64,000 nt of DNA from Actinobacteria bacterium casp-actino5 (GTDB lineage Bacteria > Actinomycetota > Acidimicrobiia > Acidimicrobiales > Ilumatobacteraceae): NCBI GenBank assembly GCA_001510385.1, contig LFFE01000024.1:62001-126000 (forward strand), in the 5' to 3' direction. The notes under the pieces were generated by a model. That model had not been told where the DNA came from. It saw only the letters and a list, made by a program, of their open reading frames with translations, and searched no databases. Position numbers and translations under genes: made by a program. Position 1 is the stretch's first letter. Each line of letters starts with the position of its first letter. Of the stretch, positions 1 to 10,781 are shown piece by piece.

Positions 1-18
1 AGAACGGAACCGACAAAC

Positions 19-1428
19 ATGACGACCGAACGACCGATGACACTGCCTGAGAAGATCTGGCATCGTCACCTCGTGACATCCACACCTGGCGAGGCCGACC
101 TTCTTTATATCGACCTTCATCTCATCCATGAGGTGACTAGCCCCCAGGCATTCGATGGCCTCCGGATGAGTGGACGCACGGTGCGCCGCCCGGAACTCAC
201 GGTCGCCACCGAGGACCACAACGTTCCGACGGAGAATATCGATCAGCCGATTGCTGATCCGATTTCTGCGAAGCAGGTCGAGACACTTCGAGTCAACACG
301 AAAGAATTTGGGATCGTCAATTACCCAATGGGCAATTCCGACCAAGGAATTGTTCATGTGATCAGTCCAGAGCAGGGCCGCACCCTTCCTGGAACAACAA
401 TCGTGTGCGGCGACAGCCACACCGCAACCCACGGCGCGTTTGGCGCTCTCGCATTCGGAATTGGAACCAGCGAAGTTGAGCATGTGCTCGCAACCCAAAC
501 CCTGCCGCAAAGCCGTCCGAAATGGATGTCCGTCAACGTTGAGGGCGAACTCCAACCGGGTGTAACGGCCAAAGATGTCGTTCTGGCCATCATTGGGGTC
601 GTCGGCACCGGCGGCGGAATCGGCCATGTCATCGAATACCGGGGCTCCGCAATCACATCCCTGTCGATGGAAGGCCGAATGACTGTCTGCAACATGTCGA
701 TCGAAGCTGGTGCCAAGGCAGGACTCATCGCTCCCGACGAGACCACCTTCGACTATCTCAAAGGGCGTGATCATGCCCCAACCGGCGTCGACTGGGAGGC
801 TGCGGTAGCTGACTGGGCAACCCTCGCATCCGATGAAGGTGCCACATGGGACAAAGAAGTGGTCATCGACGCTGCGTCGATTCGACCGCAGGTCACGTGG
901 GGTACGAATCCGGCACAGGTGATGTCAATTGATGGCAATGTCCCATCTCCCGATGATTTCACTGACCCAACCACCCAAGAAACTGTTCGCCGTGCGCTCG
1001 ACTACATGGGCCTTGAGCCCGGAACTGCGATGCGCGACGTTCCCGTCGACACCGTGTTCATCGGATCCTGTACCAACAGCCGAATTGAAGACCTTCGAGC
1101 GGCCGCTGCGGTACTAGAGGGCAGGACCGTGACGGTCCCCCGAGTAATGGTCGTGCCGGGCTCGCATCGGGTGAAGGCACAAGCCGAGGCCGAAGGACTT
1201 CACCAGGTCTTCACCGCTGCCGGGGCAGATTGGCGTGAACCAGGTTGTTCAATGTGCCTCGCAATGAACCCGGACAAACTTGCGCCGGGTGAGCGATCAG
1301 CAAGCACATCAAATCGAAACTTCGAGGGTCGCCAAGGGCGCGGTGGCCGCACACACCTCGTATCCCCTGCTGTCGCCGCAGCAACTGCTGTTGCGGGCCG
1401 ATTTGCCCTTCCGGAGGACCTCTCATGA
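19..1428 (+). CDS. leuC: 3-isopropylmalate dehydratase, large subunit
   Basis: LeuC (469 aa) is the [4Fe-4S] aconitase-family subunit that isomerises 2- to 3-isopropylmalate in leucine synthesis, working as a heterodimer with LeuD. The N-terminus [13 protein letters not shown], the [12 protein letters not shown] segment, [13 protein letters not shown] and [11 protein letters not shown], which carry the cluster cysteines, are all present, and the length is normal for the family. The stop overlaps the leuD start by 4 bp (ATGA), so the pair is translationally coupled. Only 18 bases lie upstream in the window, so the promoter and any preceding gene cannot be seen. leuB is not in the window. Confidence 0.97.
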   Translation: MTTERPMTLPEKIWHRHLVTSTPGEADLLYIDLHLIHEVTSPQAFDGLRMSGRTVRRPELTVATEDHNVPTENIDQPIADPISAKQVETLRVNTKEFGIVNYPMGNSDQGIVHVISPEQGRTLPGTTIVCGDSHTATHGAFGALAFGIGTSEVEHVLATQTLPQSRPKWMSVNVEGELQPGVTAKDVVLAIIGVVGTGGGIGHVIEYRGSAITSLSMEGRMTVCNMSIEAGAKAGLIAPDETTFDYLKGRDHAPTGVDWEAAVADWATLASDEGATWDKEVVIDAASIRPQVTWGTNPAQVMSIDGNVPSPDDFTDPTTQETVRRALDYMGLEPGTAMRDVPVDTVFIGSCTNSRIEDLRAAAAVLEGRTVTVPRVMVVPGSHRVKAQAEAEGLHQVFTAAGADWREPGCSMCLAMNPDKLAPGERSASTSNRNFEGRQGRGGRTHLVSPAVAAATAVAGRFALPEDLS

Positions 1429-2012
1429 AAGCCGTTCGCGTCATTACCGGAACTGGCGTTCCACTTCGCCGAAGCGACGTTGACACCGACCAGATCATTC
1501 CTGCTGAATGGTTGAAGAGGGTTGAGCGCACAGGTTTCGAGAAAGGACTCTTCTCGACTTGGCGTGACGATCCATCGTTCGTATTAAACGATGAACGCTT
1601 CGCTGGCGCCAACATCCTTGTTGCAGGACCGTCGTTCGGAGTTGGTTCAAGCCGAGAGCACGCCGTTTGGGCAATCCAACAGGCTGGTTTCGAGGCGGTG
1701 ATCGCTCCAAGTTTCTCAGACATCTTCAGAAATAACTGCACAAAGAATGGACTCGTCCCGGCCGTTTTACCGCTTGCTGAAGTCGAAGCAATTTGGGCAG
1801 CCATTGATGCGAATCCGTCCACCTCAATCGTGGTCGACATGGAGCAGCTCGTTGTCGAAGTACCTGCTGCTGGAATTTCGTCCGAATTCCCGATGGACCG
1901 GCCAACTCAGCATCGATTCCTCGAAGGGCTCGATGACATTGGCATCACTCTTGGTCATGCTGACGCGATCGACTCGTACGAGGCGCAACGCCCGGCTTGG
2001 CTAAAGGCCTAA
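1425..2012 (+). CDS. leuD: 3-isopropylmalate dehydratase, small subunit
   Basis: LeuD (195 aa) is the swivel-domain partner of LeuC. The N-terminal [21 protein letters not shown] and [14 protein letters not shown] motifs are diagnostic. Its ATG overlaps the leuC stop and is preceded by a good Shine-Dalgarno GGAGG at 1413-1417 (7 nt spacing), as expected for an internal operon gene. The gene ends convergently with the next one: its TAA overlaps the lipoprotein TAG by 4 bp (2009-2012), which leaves no room for a conventional terminator between them. Confidence 0.97.
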   Translation: MKAVRVITGTGVPLRRSDVDTDQIIPAEWLKRVERTGFEKGLFSTWRDDPSFVLNDERFAGANILVAGPSFGVGSSREHAVWAIQQAGFEAVIAPSFSDIFRNNCTKNGLVPAVLPLAEVEAIWAAIDANPSTSIVVDMEQLVVEVPAAGISSEFPMDRPTQHRFLEGLDDIGITLGHADAIDSYEAQRPAWLKA

Positions 2013-2896
2013 CACGTTAAGGCGCCGTCAACGGAGTATCCCTCGACGCTCACGCCAGAAAAAACGAGACCGGTTGGCATTTCTGAGACAGAAAGAGCCT
2101 CGATGACAACGGATTGCTCGACGATCTTAAATTCTCCAGCCCAAGAGCCCGTCGATGGCGTAAAGGTCAGCGCTACTCCTGTCAGCCCTCCCACAGGCTG
2201 ATCCGCATTCTCCACAAACCATCGGTCAGATGTTCCGTCAACAGTCGTGAGACACATCTGCTCCGATGAAGTTCTCAATCCGAGCCTTCGAACCAGTCGA
2301 CCACCAACACCGTCAGACTTCGCCAATCGAACAGATAGTTCAGTATCGACGTCGACCGTCATCATTGTTTCATCGATGCTTGAAACGCATTCAAACTCTC
2401 CAGAAACTGTGTGACCCTGATGATCATTACCAACAAACGATCCAGAGGCCCGGTCGTCGTCAACATAGACGGTGACGTCTGCCTCAACAGAGGCGATATT
2501 CGAGGAGTGGTAATGAAGTTGACCATCGATCGCTGTGAATCCATCCGAAATTGGAGCTGCCGAGTTCAGCCTGAAGAACGACTCACCAGATGCGACGATC
2601 TCAAGCGGAAACCAACCTCCCCCTTCGCCAAGTGAGCAAGTTGCGATTGGCGAAAAGATCCCGACAGCACCGTCGTTACTCGCAACCATCCGTTCGTCGA
2701 GATCGAGAGCCTCAACAGTTACCGACATGATCACCGATTGCACCAGTCCGGCCGGTGCCACGATTTGCGGAGGAGGCGCGTGAGTTGTTGTTGTTGGCGT
2801 GATTTCAAGTTGCTCAACAACGGTTACAGATTGTTGAGCCGAACAGCCAGCCACCACAACTAGCGAAAGAATTCCAACGAGCAATCGGTGTGGCAC
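2009..2896 (-). CDS. putative lipoprotein of unknown function
   Basis: The protein is 295 aa. A hydrophobic signal of about 17 residues ends in a lipobox (V15-A16-G17-C18), so it should be lipid-anchored and face outward. After the signal comes a Thr/Pro-rich linker (TPTTTTHAPPP), then a beta-rich body with repeated short strands and several Cys. I recognise no catalytic motif or named domain. The start is GTG, chosen because a TAACGT -10 hexamer ends 6 nt before it. It runs toward leuD and sits upstream of nothing obvious, so the context gives no functional hint. Confidence 0.75.
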   Translation of the reverse strand: MPHRLLVGILSLVVVAGCSAQQSVTVVEQLEITPTTTTHAPPPQIVAPAGLVQSVIMSVTVEALDLDERMVASNDGAVGIFSPIATCSLGEGGGWFPLEIVASGESFFRLNSAAPISDGFTAIDGQLHYHSSNIASVEADVTVYVDDDRASGSFVGNDHQGHTVSGEFECVSSIDETMMTVDVDTELSVRLAKSDGVGGRLVRRLGLRTSSEQMCLTTVDGTSDRWFVENADQPVGGLTGVALTFTPSTGSWAGEFKIVEQSVVIEALSVSEMPTGLVFSGVSVEGYSVDGALTC

Positions 2897-2902
2897 ATCT
2901 CC

Positions 2903-2908
2903 ACGTTA
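2903..2908 (-). promoter_or_regulatory. -10 element TAACGT of the lipoprotein gene
   Basis: TAACGT on the minus strand is followed by 6 nt (GGAGAT) and then the GTG start at 2896. The predicted transcript begins at the start codon (leaderless). No clear -35 is visible. Confidence 0.5.
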
Positions 2909-2939
2909 GGTGCTGCGGCACTTACGCAGTCGTCAGAAG

Positions 2940-4265
2940 TCAGTCAATCGCGTCAGTCGTGACGTCAGCATTAAATGAAGCAAGGTCACGCAACCGCGTA
3001 TCGTTCGAAAACACTTCGATCGGCTTATTCGATGGCAGTCGCAACATACGTTGAAGGACCCGCATCTGTGTGTGCTGGTTGTACTCAACGAATGTAATTG
3101 CCCATCCATCTCGGCCAGCTCGAGCGGTTCTTCCCGACCGGTGTAGGTAATCCTTTGCATCACCAGCTGGGTCGTAATGGATCACTGCACCGATGTCATC
3201 AATGTCGATACCTCGAGCCGCAACGTCAGTCGCCACAAGCACATTCAAACGGCCCTCTGCAAACCGCTGAAGAGCCCGTTCACGCGCCGCCTGAGAGAGA
3301 TCACCATGAATGGCCGCCGCGTTAACGCCATTGTCCACAAGCGCATTCTCGACCTTGTCGCAGAGTCGTTTCGTCTGACAGAACACAACGACTTTCGAAA
3401 TTGATTCGCTGATTGCACCAACAATTCGCGCTTTGTCCATGTGATGAACTGCAAGAAATAGGTGGTGCATCGACCCCACAGTGTCAGTAGCCGAATCGAT
3501 CGCAACTTCAACCGGATCTTTCAAGTAATGCCGGATGAGGTGCCCAACATCGCCGTCGAGAGTCGCAGAAAACAGCATTGTCTGAGATCGGCCGGTGCAG
3601 TGCCTGAGAATCCATTCGACCTGTGGCGTGAATCCATCGTCGGCCATGCGATCAGCTTCATCGAGACACACAATCTGCACAGCGCCAAGATCAACCTCGT
3701 CAGATTTGATGAGATCAATCAAGCGCAGCGGTGTCGCAACGACAAGTTCGACCCCACCTTGCAGCTCACGTACTTGATGTTCTCGGCTCGCCCCTCCGTA
3801 CACCGGGGCAACAGTGATTCCTGCAGCGGCAGCGACTGGCTGCAGCACCTCAGCTACCTGAACTGCAAGCTCACGCGTCGGGACCAACACCAAACCAAGA
3901 GGGGCACTCGGCCCAGCCGAGCCCTCGATTCTCGACAGCATTGGGATCCCAAATGCGAGGGTCTTACCTGATCCGGTTTTTGCTCGACCGCACACGTCGC
4001 GACCACCCATTGCAACCGGAATTGCCTCAATCTGAATGGCAAAGGGTTCTGCGAAACCCGCTGCAGCCAGCCCGATATCAATGCGCGCGGGTACCCCCAG
4101 CTCTGCAAAACCAGTTGGGGGTTCGACAGCCGGCAGAGAGTTTGCGGTCGTCAACCTTCCCGTTCGTTGCTCTTCGTTCGATGTTTCAGGGCGACGTTGT
4201 GGTGCAGGACGTCGCCTGTTGCGGTTTCCGCCGCCTCGACCGCGACCGCTGTGTTGCTCTGACAT
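2940..4265 (-). CDS. DEAD-box ATP-dependent RNA helicase (RhlE/DeaD type)
   Basis: The protein is 441 aa with all the core superfamily 2 motifs: AKTGSGKT (Walker A), PTRELAVQV, DEAD in CLDEADRM, SAT, ATDVAARGIDI and HRSGRTARAG. The N-terminus is a basic Gly/Arg/Asn-rich tail that probably binds RNA, and the C-terminal extension is short, which resembles RhlE more than long DeaD proteins. Its expected role is ATP-dependent remodelling of RNA duplexes during ribosome assembly or mRNA decay. It is transcribed divergently from the leuA leader. Confidence 0.93.
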   Translation of the reverse strand: MSEQHSGRGRGGGNRNRRRPAPQRRPETSNEEQRTGRLTTANSLPAVEPPTGFAELGVPARIDIGLAAAGFAEPFAIQIEAIPVAMGGRDVCGRAKTGSGKTLAFGIPMLSRIEGSAGPSAPLGLVLVPTRELAVQVAEVLQPVAAAAGITVAPVYGGASREHQVRELQGGVELVVATPLRLIDLIKSDEVDLGAVQIVCLDEADRMADDGFTPQVEWILRHCTGRSQTMLFSATLDGDVGHLIRHYLKDPVEVAIDSATDTVGSMHHLFLAVHHMDKARIVGAISESISKVVVFCQTKRLCDKVENALVDNGVNAAAIHGDLSQAARERALQRFAEGRLNVLVATDVAARGIDIDDIGAVIHYDPAGDAKDYLHRSGRTARAGRDGWAITFVEYNQHTQMRVLQRMLRLPSNKPIEVFSNDTRLRDLASFNADVTTDAID

Positions 4266-4274
4266 GATGTGTGA

Positions 4275-4280
4275 AGGCTA
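4275..4280 (-). promoter_or_regulatory. -10 element TAGCCT of the helicase gene
   Basis: TAGCCT on the minus strand ends 9 nt before the ATG at 4265, giving a predicted 5' leader of only about 2-3 nt. Confidence 0.4.
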
Positions 4281-4308
4281 CCGCCAGACCCGCTCCAGAA
4301 GGTTTTGA

Positions 4309-6183
<1,875 letters not shown>

Positions 6184-6203
6184 TCGCAAATCACTCTCAC
6201 GAG

Positions 6204-6209
6204 TAGCAT
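6204..6209 (+). promoter_or_regulatory. -10 element TAGCAT of the ferredoxin gene
   Basis: TAGCAT ends 7 nt before the ATG at 6217, a leaderless arrangement only 20 bp after the leuA stop. It would give ferredoxin and pyrF their own start site. Confidence 0.5.
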
Positions 6210-6216
6210 CTGCATC

Positions 6217-6408
6217 ATGTTCGTCACAGTTGATCGCGAGTTATGTGCAGCAACTGGCGGTTGTGCTCAGCTCTGTCCGGATGTCTTCTCGATCGGAGCC
6301 GACGGCATTGTCGTGGTGACGCAAGCATCACCAGATGAATCGCTTCGGCCACTGGTACTTGATGCCGCCGACCTTTGCCCTACCGCAGCAATCTCTGTTG
6401 AGCATTAG
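6217..6408 (+). CDS. monocluster ferredoxin ([3Fe-4S] or [4Fe-4S])
   Basis: This is a 63-aa ferredoxin. Cysteines are at positions 10, 16, 20 (CAATGGCAQLCP) and 54 (CP near the C-terminus). Position 13, where a second cluster Cys stands in ordinary 4Fe-4S ferredoxins, is Thr. The spacing resembles Pyrococcus-type monocluster ferredoxins, in which that site is Asp, so a [3Fe-4S] cluster or a non-Cys ligand is likely. The soluble electron carrier could serve cytochromes P450 or the large 2-oxoacid:ferredoxin oxidoreductase further along this window; neither partner is adjacent. Four bases separate its stop from pyrF. Confidence 0.88.
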   Translation: MFVTVDRELCAATGGCAQLCPDVFSIGADGIVVVTQASPDESLRPLVLDAADLCPTAAISVEH

Positions 6409-6412
6409 AACG

Positions 6413-7219
6413 ATGGGCTTCTTGCACCGACTTGAGAACGCGTGGAACGCCAACGGATCAAACCTCTGCGTCGGGCTTGATCCAGATATCTCAAAGATGC
6501 CAGAAAAATTCGCGTCGCAGCCGAACGGAATTGCTGAATTCTGTATTGAGATCGTGGAGGCAACCGCCGACCTCGTGTGCGCATTCAAACCACAGATTGC
6601 CTACTTCGCGGCGCAGCGAGCTGAGGCTCAACTTGAATCGATCTGCAACCACATTCGTTCCCACCATCCAGACGTGGTGCTCATTCTCGATGCAAAACGA
6701 GGCGACATCGGCTCAACGGCAGCAAATTATGCGGTTGAGGCATTTGACCGCTTTGCTGCTGATGCCGTCACCGTGAACCCCTACCTTGGCACCGACTCAG
6801 TAGAGCCATTTTTTGCAGCCGGAGGCGGCGTCATCGGTCTATGTCGTACGTCAAACCCAGGTGGCGATGACCTCCAGATGCTCGACGCCGGCGGAGTCCC
6901 GCTGTTCGTTCGGGTCGCCGAGATGATCTCTCAACAGTGGACCCAACTTGGGGATTGCGGACTCGTCGTTGGGGCGACGTATCCCAACGAGTTGGCACAG
7001 GTGAGAACAGTCGTTGGTGATCTGCCCATTCTTGTGCCTGGTGTCGGAGCTCAAGGCGGCTCTGCTGACGAGGTGCGCTTGCATGGTTCACGACCAGACG
7101 GCCACGGCCTCATTGTGAACTCTTCGCGAGCAGTCTTGTATGCAAGTCGCGGCGACGACTTCGCAGATGCTGCTCGAGCGGTTGCCGATGAAACTCGGCG
7201 TAGTTGCTCTCCCGCGTAG
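6413..7219 (+). CDS. pyrF: orotidine 5'-phosphate decarboxylase (type 2)
   Basis: PyrF (268 aa) decarboxylates OMP to UMP. The catalytic K-x-x-D signature appears as LDAKRGDIGSTAANYA, characteristic of the longer type 2 enzymes found in actinobacteria. CVGLDPD near the N-terminus and the GLVVGATYP and ILVPGVGAQGG phosphate-binding segments are also present. The ATG at 6413 is chosen over the longer open frame because the family begins there and it follows the ferredoxin stop by 4 nt. The C-terminal tail and stop codon lie in a 16-bp tandem duplication (7198-7229), so the end of the protein may be recently altered. Confidence 0.94.
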   Translation: MGFLHRLENAWNANGSNLCVGLDPDISKMPEKFASQPNGIAEFCIEIVEATADLVCAFKPQIAYFAAQRAEAQLESICNHIRSHHPDVVLILDAKRGDIGSTAANYAVEAFDRFAADAVTVNPYLGTDSVEPFFAAGGGVIGLCRTSNPGGDDLQMLDAGGVPLFVRVAEMISQQWTQLGDCGLVVGATYPNELAQVRTVVGDLPILVPGVGAQGGSADEVRLHGSRPDGHGLIVNSSRAVLYASRGDDFADAARAVADETRRSCSPA

Positions 7220-7229
7220 TTGCTCTCCC
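7198..7229 (+). repeat. perfect 16-bp tandem duplication at the pyrF 3' end
   Basis: GCGTAGTTGCTCTCCC occurs twice in direct succession (7198-7213 and 7214-7229). Because 16 is not a multiple of three, the second copy supplies the in-frame TAG that ends pyrF. With one copy the pyrF frame would continue toward the convergent serA gene. Confidence 0.9.
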
Positions 7230-7234
7230 TGGGT

Positions 7235-8800
7235 TCAGCCGTCGAGCGCAACAACGCTTGTGATACCGGGCGACTGACGCAGAACGTCCAAAACCTCGCT
7301 CGACACCACTGAACCTGTTGCAATGAGCATCACGGCTGAATCTTGGCCATCTACTCTGCCGACGTCCATGTCAGCGATGTTGACCTCGGCATCGCCGAGA
7401 ACGGTGCCGACGGTGCCGATGACACCAGGGCGATCGTCGTTCGAGATCAGCAACATGTGCGCCGCAGGTGGAACATCGACTCCGTGCCCATCAATATGGA
7501 CGACACGCTGCTGAGCTTTGCGTCCGGTAAGTACGCCTGAGATCGTGTGCGATCCACCAGAGACGGTCAGCAGATTGAGGTACTCGTCAGACACCGAACG
7601 CTTGATTTCCTCAAGTTCAACTCCAGCTTCGGCGGCCAACTTCGGAGCGTTCACGAAGCTCACCTGCTCCTCAGAGGTCCTTCCGAAGAAGCCCTTCAAT
7701 ACTGCAAGACCAAGGATTCTGGTGTCGTGCACAGCAATATCGCCCGCGACCTCGAACGTGATCGTTGATGGCGAGTCCACGACAAGTGAGGAGAACAGGC
7801 GTCCCAGACGTTCCGCCAAGCCGAGGTATGGCCGTAGGTTGTCGTCCGCTTCCGCAGCGTCAACATTCACCGCCCACGGAACAAATTCTCCTGCAAGGGC
7901 GAGCAACATCATGTCGGCGATGGCGTCGCCAGCCTTGTCCTGTGCCTCGCGGGTGCTCGCTCCGAGGTGAGGAGTGACAACGACCTGTGGCAGATCAAAC
8001 AGCGGACTCTCTGTGCATGGTTCCGAATCAAAAACATCAAGAGCTGCGCCAGCAATTGTTCCCGATGAAATACATGCCGCCAAATCTTTCTCAACCACGA
8101 TTCCACCACGCGCCACGTTGATGACACGAAGGGAGGGCTTTGCAGTTGCAAGGAGTTCGGCGTTGATAAGGCCAATGGTTTCTTGCGTTCGAGGCAAGTG
8201 GACGGTAAGGAAATCGCTTACCGCAACGAGCTCTTCAAGCGACAACAATTCGACACCAATTTCCTTCGCGCGATCCTCCGATACAAACGGATCAAACGCA
8301 ACGATGCGCATCTGAAAGGCGCGTGCACGATCTGCAACCAGTTTTCCGATACGACCAAGTCCGACAATGCCAAGGGTTTTGTCGGCAAGTTCAACGCCTT
8401 CCCACTTCGATCGTTCCCAACGCCCAGCAACGAGAGCCGAATGCGCTTGTGGAACATTTCGTGCCTGAGACAGCAGCAGCGCCATCGTGTGTTCCGCAGC
8501 AGAGATGATGTTCGACTGTGGAGCATTGATGACCATCACCCCCGACTCAGTTGCTGCGGTCACGTCGACATTGTCAAGTCCGATACCTGCCCGTCCGACC
8601 GCAATGAGTGAATCGGCCTTCGCCAGCACATCTGCTGTCACTTGAGTGGCCGACCGGATGATGAGTGCGTGCGCGCCAACAATTGCTGACTGCAATTCCT
8701 CGTCTGACAATCCCTCCTGGACATCCACGTCATGACCGGCTGCACGCAAACGGTCTAGCCCACCTGGGGCGATTGATTCAGTCACAAGAATGCGAGCCAT
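7235..8800 (-). CDS. serA: D-3-phosphoglycerate dehydrogenase
   Basis: SerA (521 aa) oxidises 3-phosphoglycerate in the first step of serine synthesis. The NAD-binding GLGRIG is at about 147-152, and the catalytic triad can be read as R231 (NVARGG), E260 (DSEP) and H278 (PHLGAST). The C-terminal third contains the intervening ASB domain and an ACT domain (ISNDDRPGVIGTVGTVLG), the long actinobacterial type I layout, which implies allosteric control by serine. The start ATG at 8800 has no Shine-Dalgarno; only a weak -10-like AACGAT sits 8 nt upstream. It is divergent from the GNAT gene and convergent with pyrF. Confidence 0.95.
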   Translation of the reverse strand: MARILVTESIAPGGLDRLRAAGHDVDVQEGLSDEELQSAIVGAHALIIRSATQVTADVLAKADSLIAVGRAGIGLDNVDVTAATESGVMVINAPQSNIISAAEHTMALLLSQARNVPQAHSALVAGRWERSKWEGVELADKTLGIVGLGRIGKLVADRARAFQMRIVAFDPFVSEDRAKEIGVELLSLEELVAVSDFLTVHLPRTQETIGLINAELLATAKPSLRVINVARGGIVVEKDLAACISSGTIAGAALDVFDSEPCTESPLFDLPQVVVTPHLGASTREAQDKAGDAIADMMLLALAGEFVPWAVNVDAAEADDNLRPYLGLAERLGRLFSSLVVDSPSTITFEVAGDIAVHDTRILGLAVLKGFFGRTSEEQVSFVNAPKLAAEAGVELEEIKRSVSDEYLNLLTVSGGSHTISGVLTGRKAQQRVVHIDGHGVDVPPAAHMLLISNDDRPGVIGTVGTVLGDAEVNIADMDVGRVDGQDSAVMLIATGSVVSSEVLDVLRQSPGITSVVALDG

Positions 8801-8907
8801 AGATGGTTATCGTTACCCCGCAGATGCCTCTCATCCAACTGAAATCAGGAGTATGTACAAAGTGTCACACCGGGTCTACGCGTGGGTGGCTGACCGCTCG
8901 GAGTGAC

Positions 8908-8913
8908 TACCGT
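8908..8913 (+). promoter_or_regulatory. -10 element TACCGT of the GNAT gene
   Basis: TACCGT ends 6 nt before the ATG at 8920, predicting a leaderless transcript for the GNAT-MenC pair. Confidence 0.5.
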
Positions 8914-8919
8914 TGACAT

Positions 8920-9648
8920 ATGTCGTCAAATCTCGAGGAGATCACATCGGACGATGTTGAGGTGCGTCTCCTTTCAACCCCAGAAGAGTTAGATGAGGCA
9001 TCAGAGGTTCTCATGCAAGTTTGGGGTTCAAACACGCCGATCGTGACGCACGAGATGCTTCGGGCCGTCCACCATTCTGGGGGATATATCTCGGGAGCGT
9101 ACGAACAGGGACGACTCGTCGGGGCATCCTTTGGCTGGTTGGCGCGACACCATGACGAGACGGCACTACATAGCCACGTCACAGGCTTGCTACCGGGAAC
9201 TCGGCATGTTGGACTTGGGCGCAGGATGAAGTTCCATCAGCGAGACTGGGCATCAGTTCGCGATATCTGCTGGATCACTTGGACCTTCGATCCCCTCGTT
9301 CGAACGAATGCATGGTTCAACATTGGGGTGCTCGGCGGCCAAATTGCCGAATATCTGCCGAACTTCTACGGCCCAATGACCGACGCAATCAACGCAAACG
9401 ATGAAAGCGACCGAGTTCTCGTTGCCTGGCGGGTTAGTGATTCTCCTTCGATATCAACGACAGATCCGAGCACCCGAAAAGAAGTTCCAACACCCGATGA
9501 CATCGTCTCATTACGCAAAACAGACCCGCAGGCAACCCAACGTTGGCGTCACGAAGTGAGGTCGGCTCTCAACGGGGCGCTCGCAGATGGTTTCGTAGTC
9601 GTTGGCTTTACCAAAGATGGGTCATATCAACTTGAGAGGCCATTATGA
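8920..9648 (+). CDS. GNAT-family N-acyltransferase, probable N-succinyltransferase
   Basis: The protein is 242 aa and resembles the predicted acetyltransferases of the COG3375 type. SHVTGLLPGTRHVGLGRRMKF is the CoA-pyrophosphate-binding segment, and WTFDPLVRTNAWFNIGVLGG is characteristic of this subgroup. Its stop overlaps the next gene by 4 bp (ATGA), so it is strictly coupled to an OSBS/N-succinylamino-acid racemase. That pairing is known from D-amino-acid conversion, where the GNAT enzyme N-succinylates the D-amino acid. The succinyl donor specificity is inferred from context and not visible in the sequence. Confidence 0.8.
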   Translation: MSSNLEEITSDDVEVRLLSTPEELDEASEVLMQVWGSNTPIVTHEMLRAVHHSGGYISGAYEQGRLVGASFGWLARHHDETALHSHVTGLLPGTRHVGLGRRMKFHQRDWASVRDICWITWTFDPLVRTNAWFNIGVLGGQIAEYLPNFYGPMTDAINANDESDRVLVAWRVSDSPSISTTDPSTRKEVPTPDDIVSLRKTDPQATQRWRHEVRSALNGALADGFVVVGFTKDGSYQLERPL

Positions 9649-10757
9649 AACTCGCCCAATTAGAACTGCGACGAATCCATCTCGAACTGGTCACTCCATT
9701 TCGAACAAGTTTTGGTGAGCAAACTGCACGAGAGATTCTTCTTATCGGCGCCACCACCGACGATGGCATTGTTGGTTGGGGTGAATGTGTTGCCATGAGC
9801 GAACCGTTGTATTCACCTGAGTTCGTATCGGGTGTTGAGACAGTGATTTCTGAGTTCCTCACTCCGCGGCTCACCCAGCATGGCGAGTTCAGCGCCGCAG
9901 ACGTCGCTCATATTCTTAAACCGATCAAAGGCCACCAGATGGCAAAAGCGGCACTCGAAATGGCCGCTCTTGATGCCGAACTCCGGTCTCAAGAAATCAA
10001 CCTTCACACGAGATTCGGAGGCTCACGTGCGAGTGTGCCGAGCGGGGTTTCCGTCGGCATCTTCGCCTCGATCGATGCGCTTCTCACGGCCGTGCAGGGC
10101 TACGTCGACGATGGCTATGCGCGGATCAAACTGAAGGTTGAGCCCGGTTGGGATATAGAACCGGTTCGACTCGTCCGTGACCTCATCGGGCCCGACATGG
10201 GTTTGCAAGTCGATGCGAACACGGCGTATACACGTCAAGACATTGATCACCTTCGACAACTCGATGAGTACGACCTACTCCTCATTGAGCAGCCCCTCGA
10301 TACCGACGATCTTCTTGGCCATCGTGACCTCGCCCAAGCGATCGAGACCCCGGTTTGCCTCGATGAGTCAATCGAGTCGTTTACTCAAGCTGAGGATGCC
10401 ATCGCAATCGGCGCAGCGGAAATCATCAACATCAAACCTGGCCGCGTCGGTGGTTACCTCGAGGCAGTTCGGATTCATGACCTTTGTGCCGCGCATGGCA
10501 TTCCTGTGTGGTGTGGTGGGATGCTTGAAACCGGAATTGGTCGTGCCGCAAATTGTGCTCTTGCGGCTCTCGACGGTTTCGTGCTCCCCGGCGATATCTC
10601 TGCCTCGCGCCGGTTTTACTCTCGTGACATCGTTCAAAACCCAATTGAAGTTGTCGGTGGTGAGGTGGCGGTACCAAGTGCTCCCGGGCTTGGATACGAC
10701 CTCGACGTCGACTTCCTCGAGTCGATCACAACATCGGTGCACCATCTCTCGTTGTGA
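9645..10757 (+). CDS. o-succinylbenzoate synthase / N-succinylamino-acid racemase, enolase superfamily
   Basis: The protein is 370 aa, in the MenC type 2 (OSBS/NSAR) group. The muconate-lactonising catalytic set is intact: K162 and K164 (IKLKVE), metal ligands D190 (QVDANTAY), E215 (LIEQPL) and D240 (CLDESI), and K264 (NIKPGRVGG). The family either dehydrates SHCHC in menaquinone synthesis or racemises N-succinyl amino acids, and many members do both. No other men gene is nearby, and the gene is translationally coupled to a GNAT acyltransferase, so racemase activity is the better guess. Confidence 0.88.
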   Translation: MKLAQLELRRIHLELVTPFRTSFGEQTAREILLIGATTDDGIVGWGECVAMSEPLYSPEFVSGVETVISEFLTPRLTQHGEFSAADVAHILKPIKGHQMAKAALEMAALDAELRSQEINLHTRFGGSRASVPSGVSVGIFASIDALLTAVQGYVDDGYARIKLKVEPGWDIEPVRLVRDLIGPDMGLQVDANTAYTRQDIDHLRQLDEYDLLLIEQPLDTDDLLGHRDLAQAIETPVCLDESIESFTQAEDAIAIGAAEIINIKPGRVGGYLEAVRIHDLCAAHGIPVWCGGMLETGIGRAANCALAALDGFVLPGDISASRRFYSRDIVQNPIEVVGGEVAVPSAPGLGYDLDVDFLESITTSVHHLSL

Positions 10758-10769
10758 CCAGGTCAGAAC

Positions 10770-10775
10770 TATTCT
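10770..10775 (+). promoter_or_regulatory. -10 element TATTCT of the SCP2 gene
   Basis: TATTCT lies in the 24-bp gap after the MenC-like gene and ends 6 nt before GTG 10782. It gives the SCP2 gene its own leaderless start although it is collinear with the preceding pair. Confidence 0.5.
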
Positions 10776-10781
10776 CACAGC

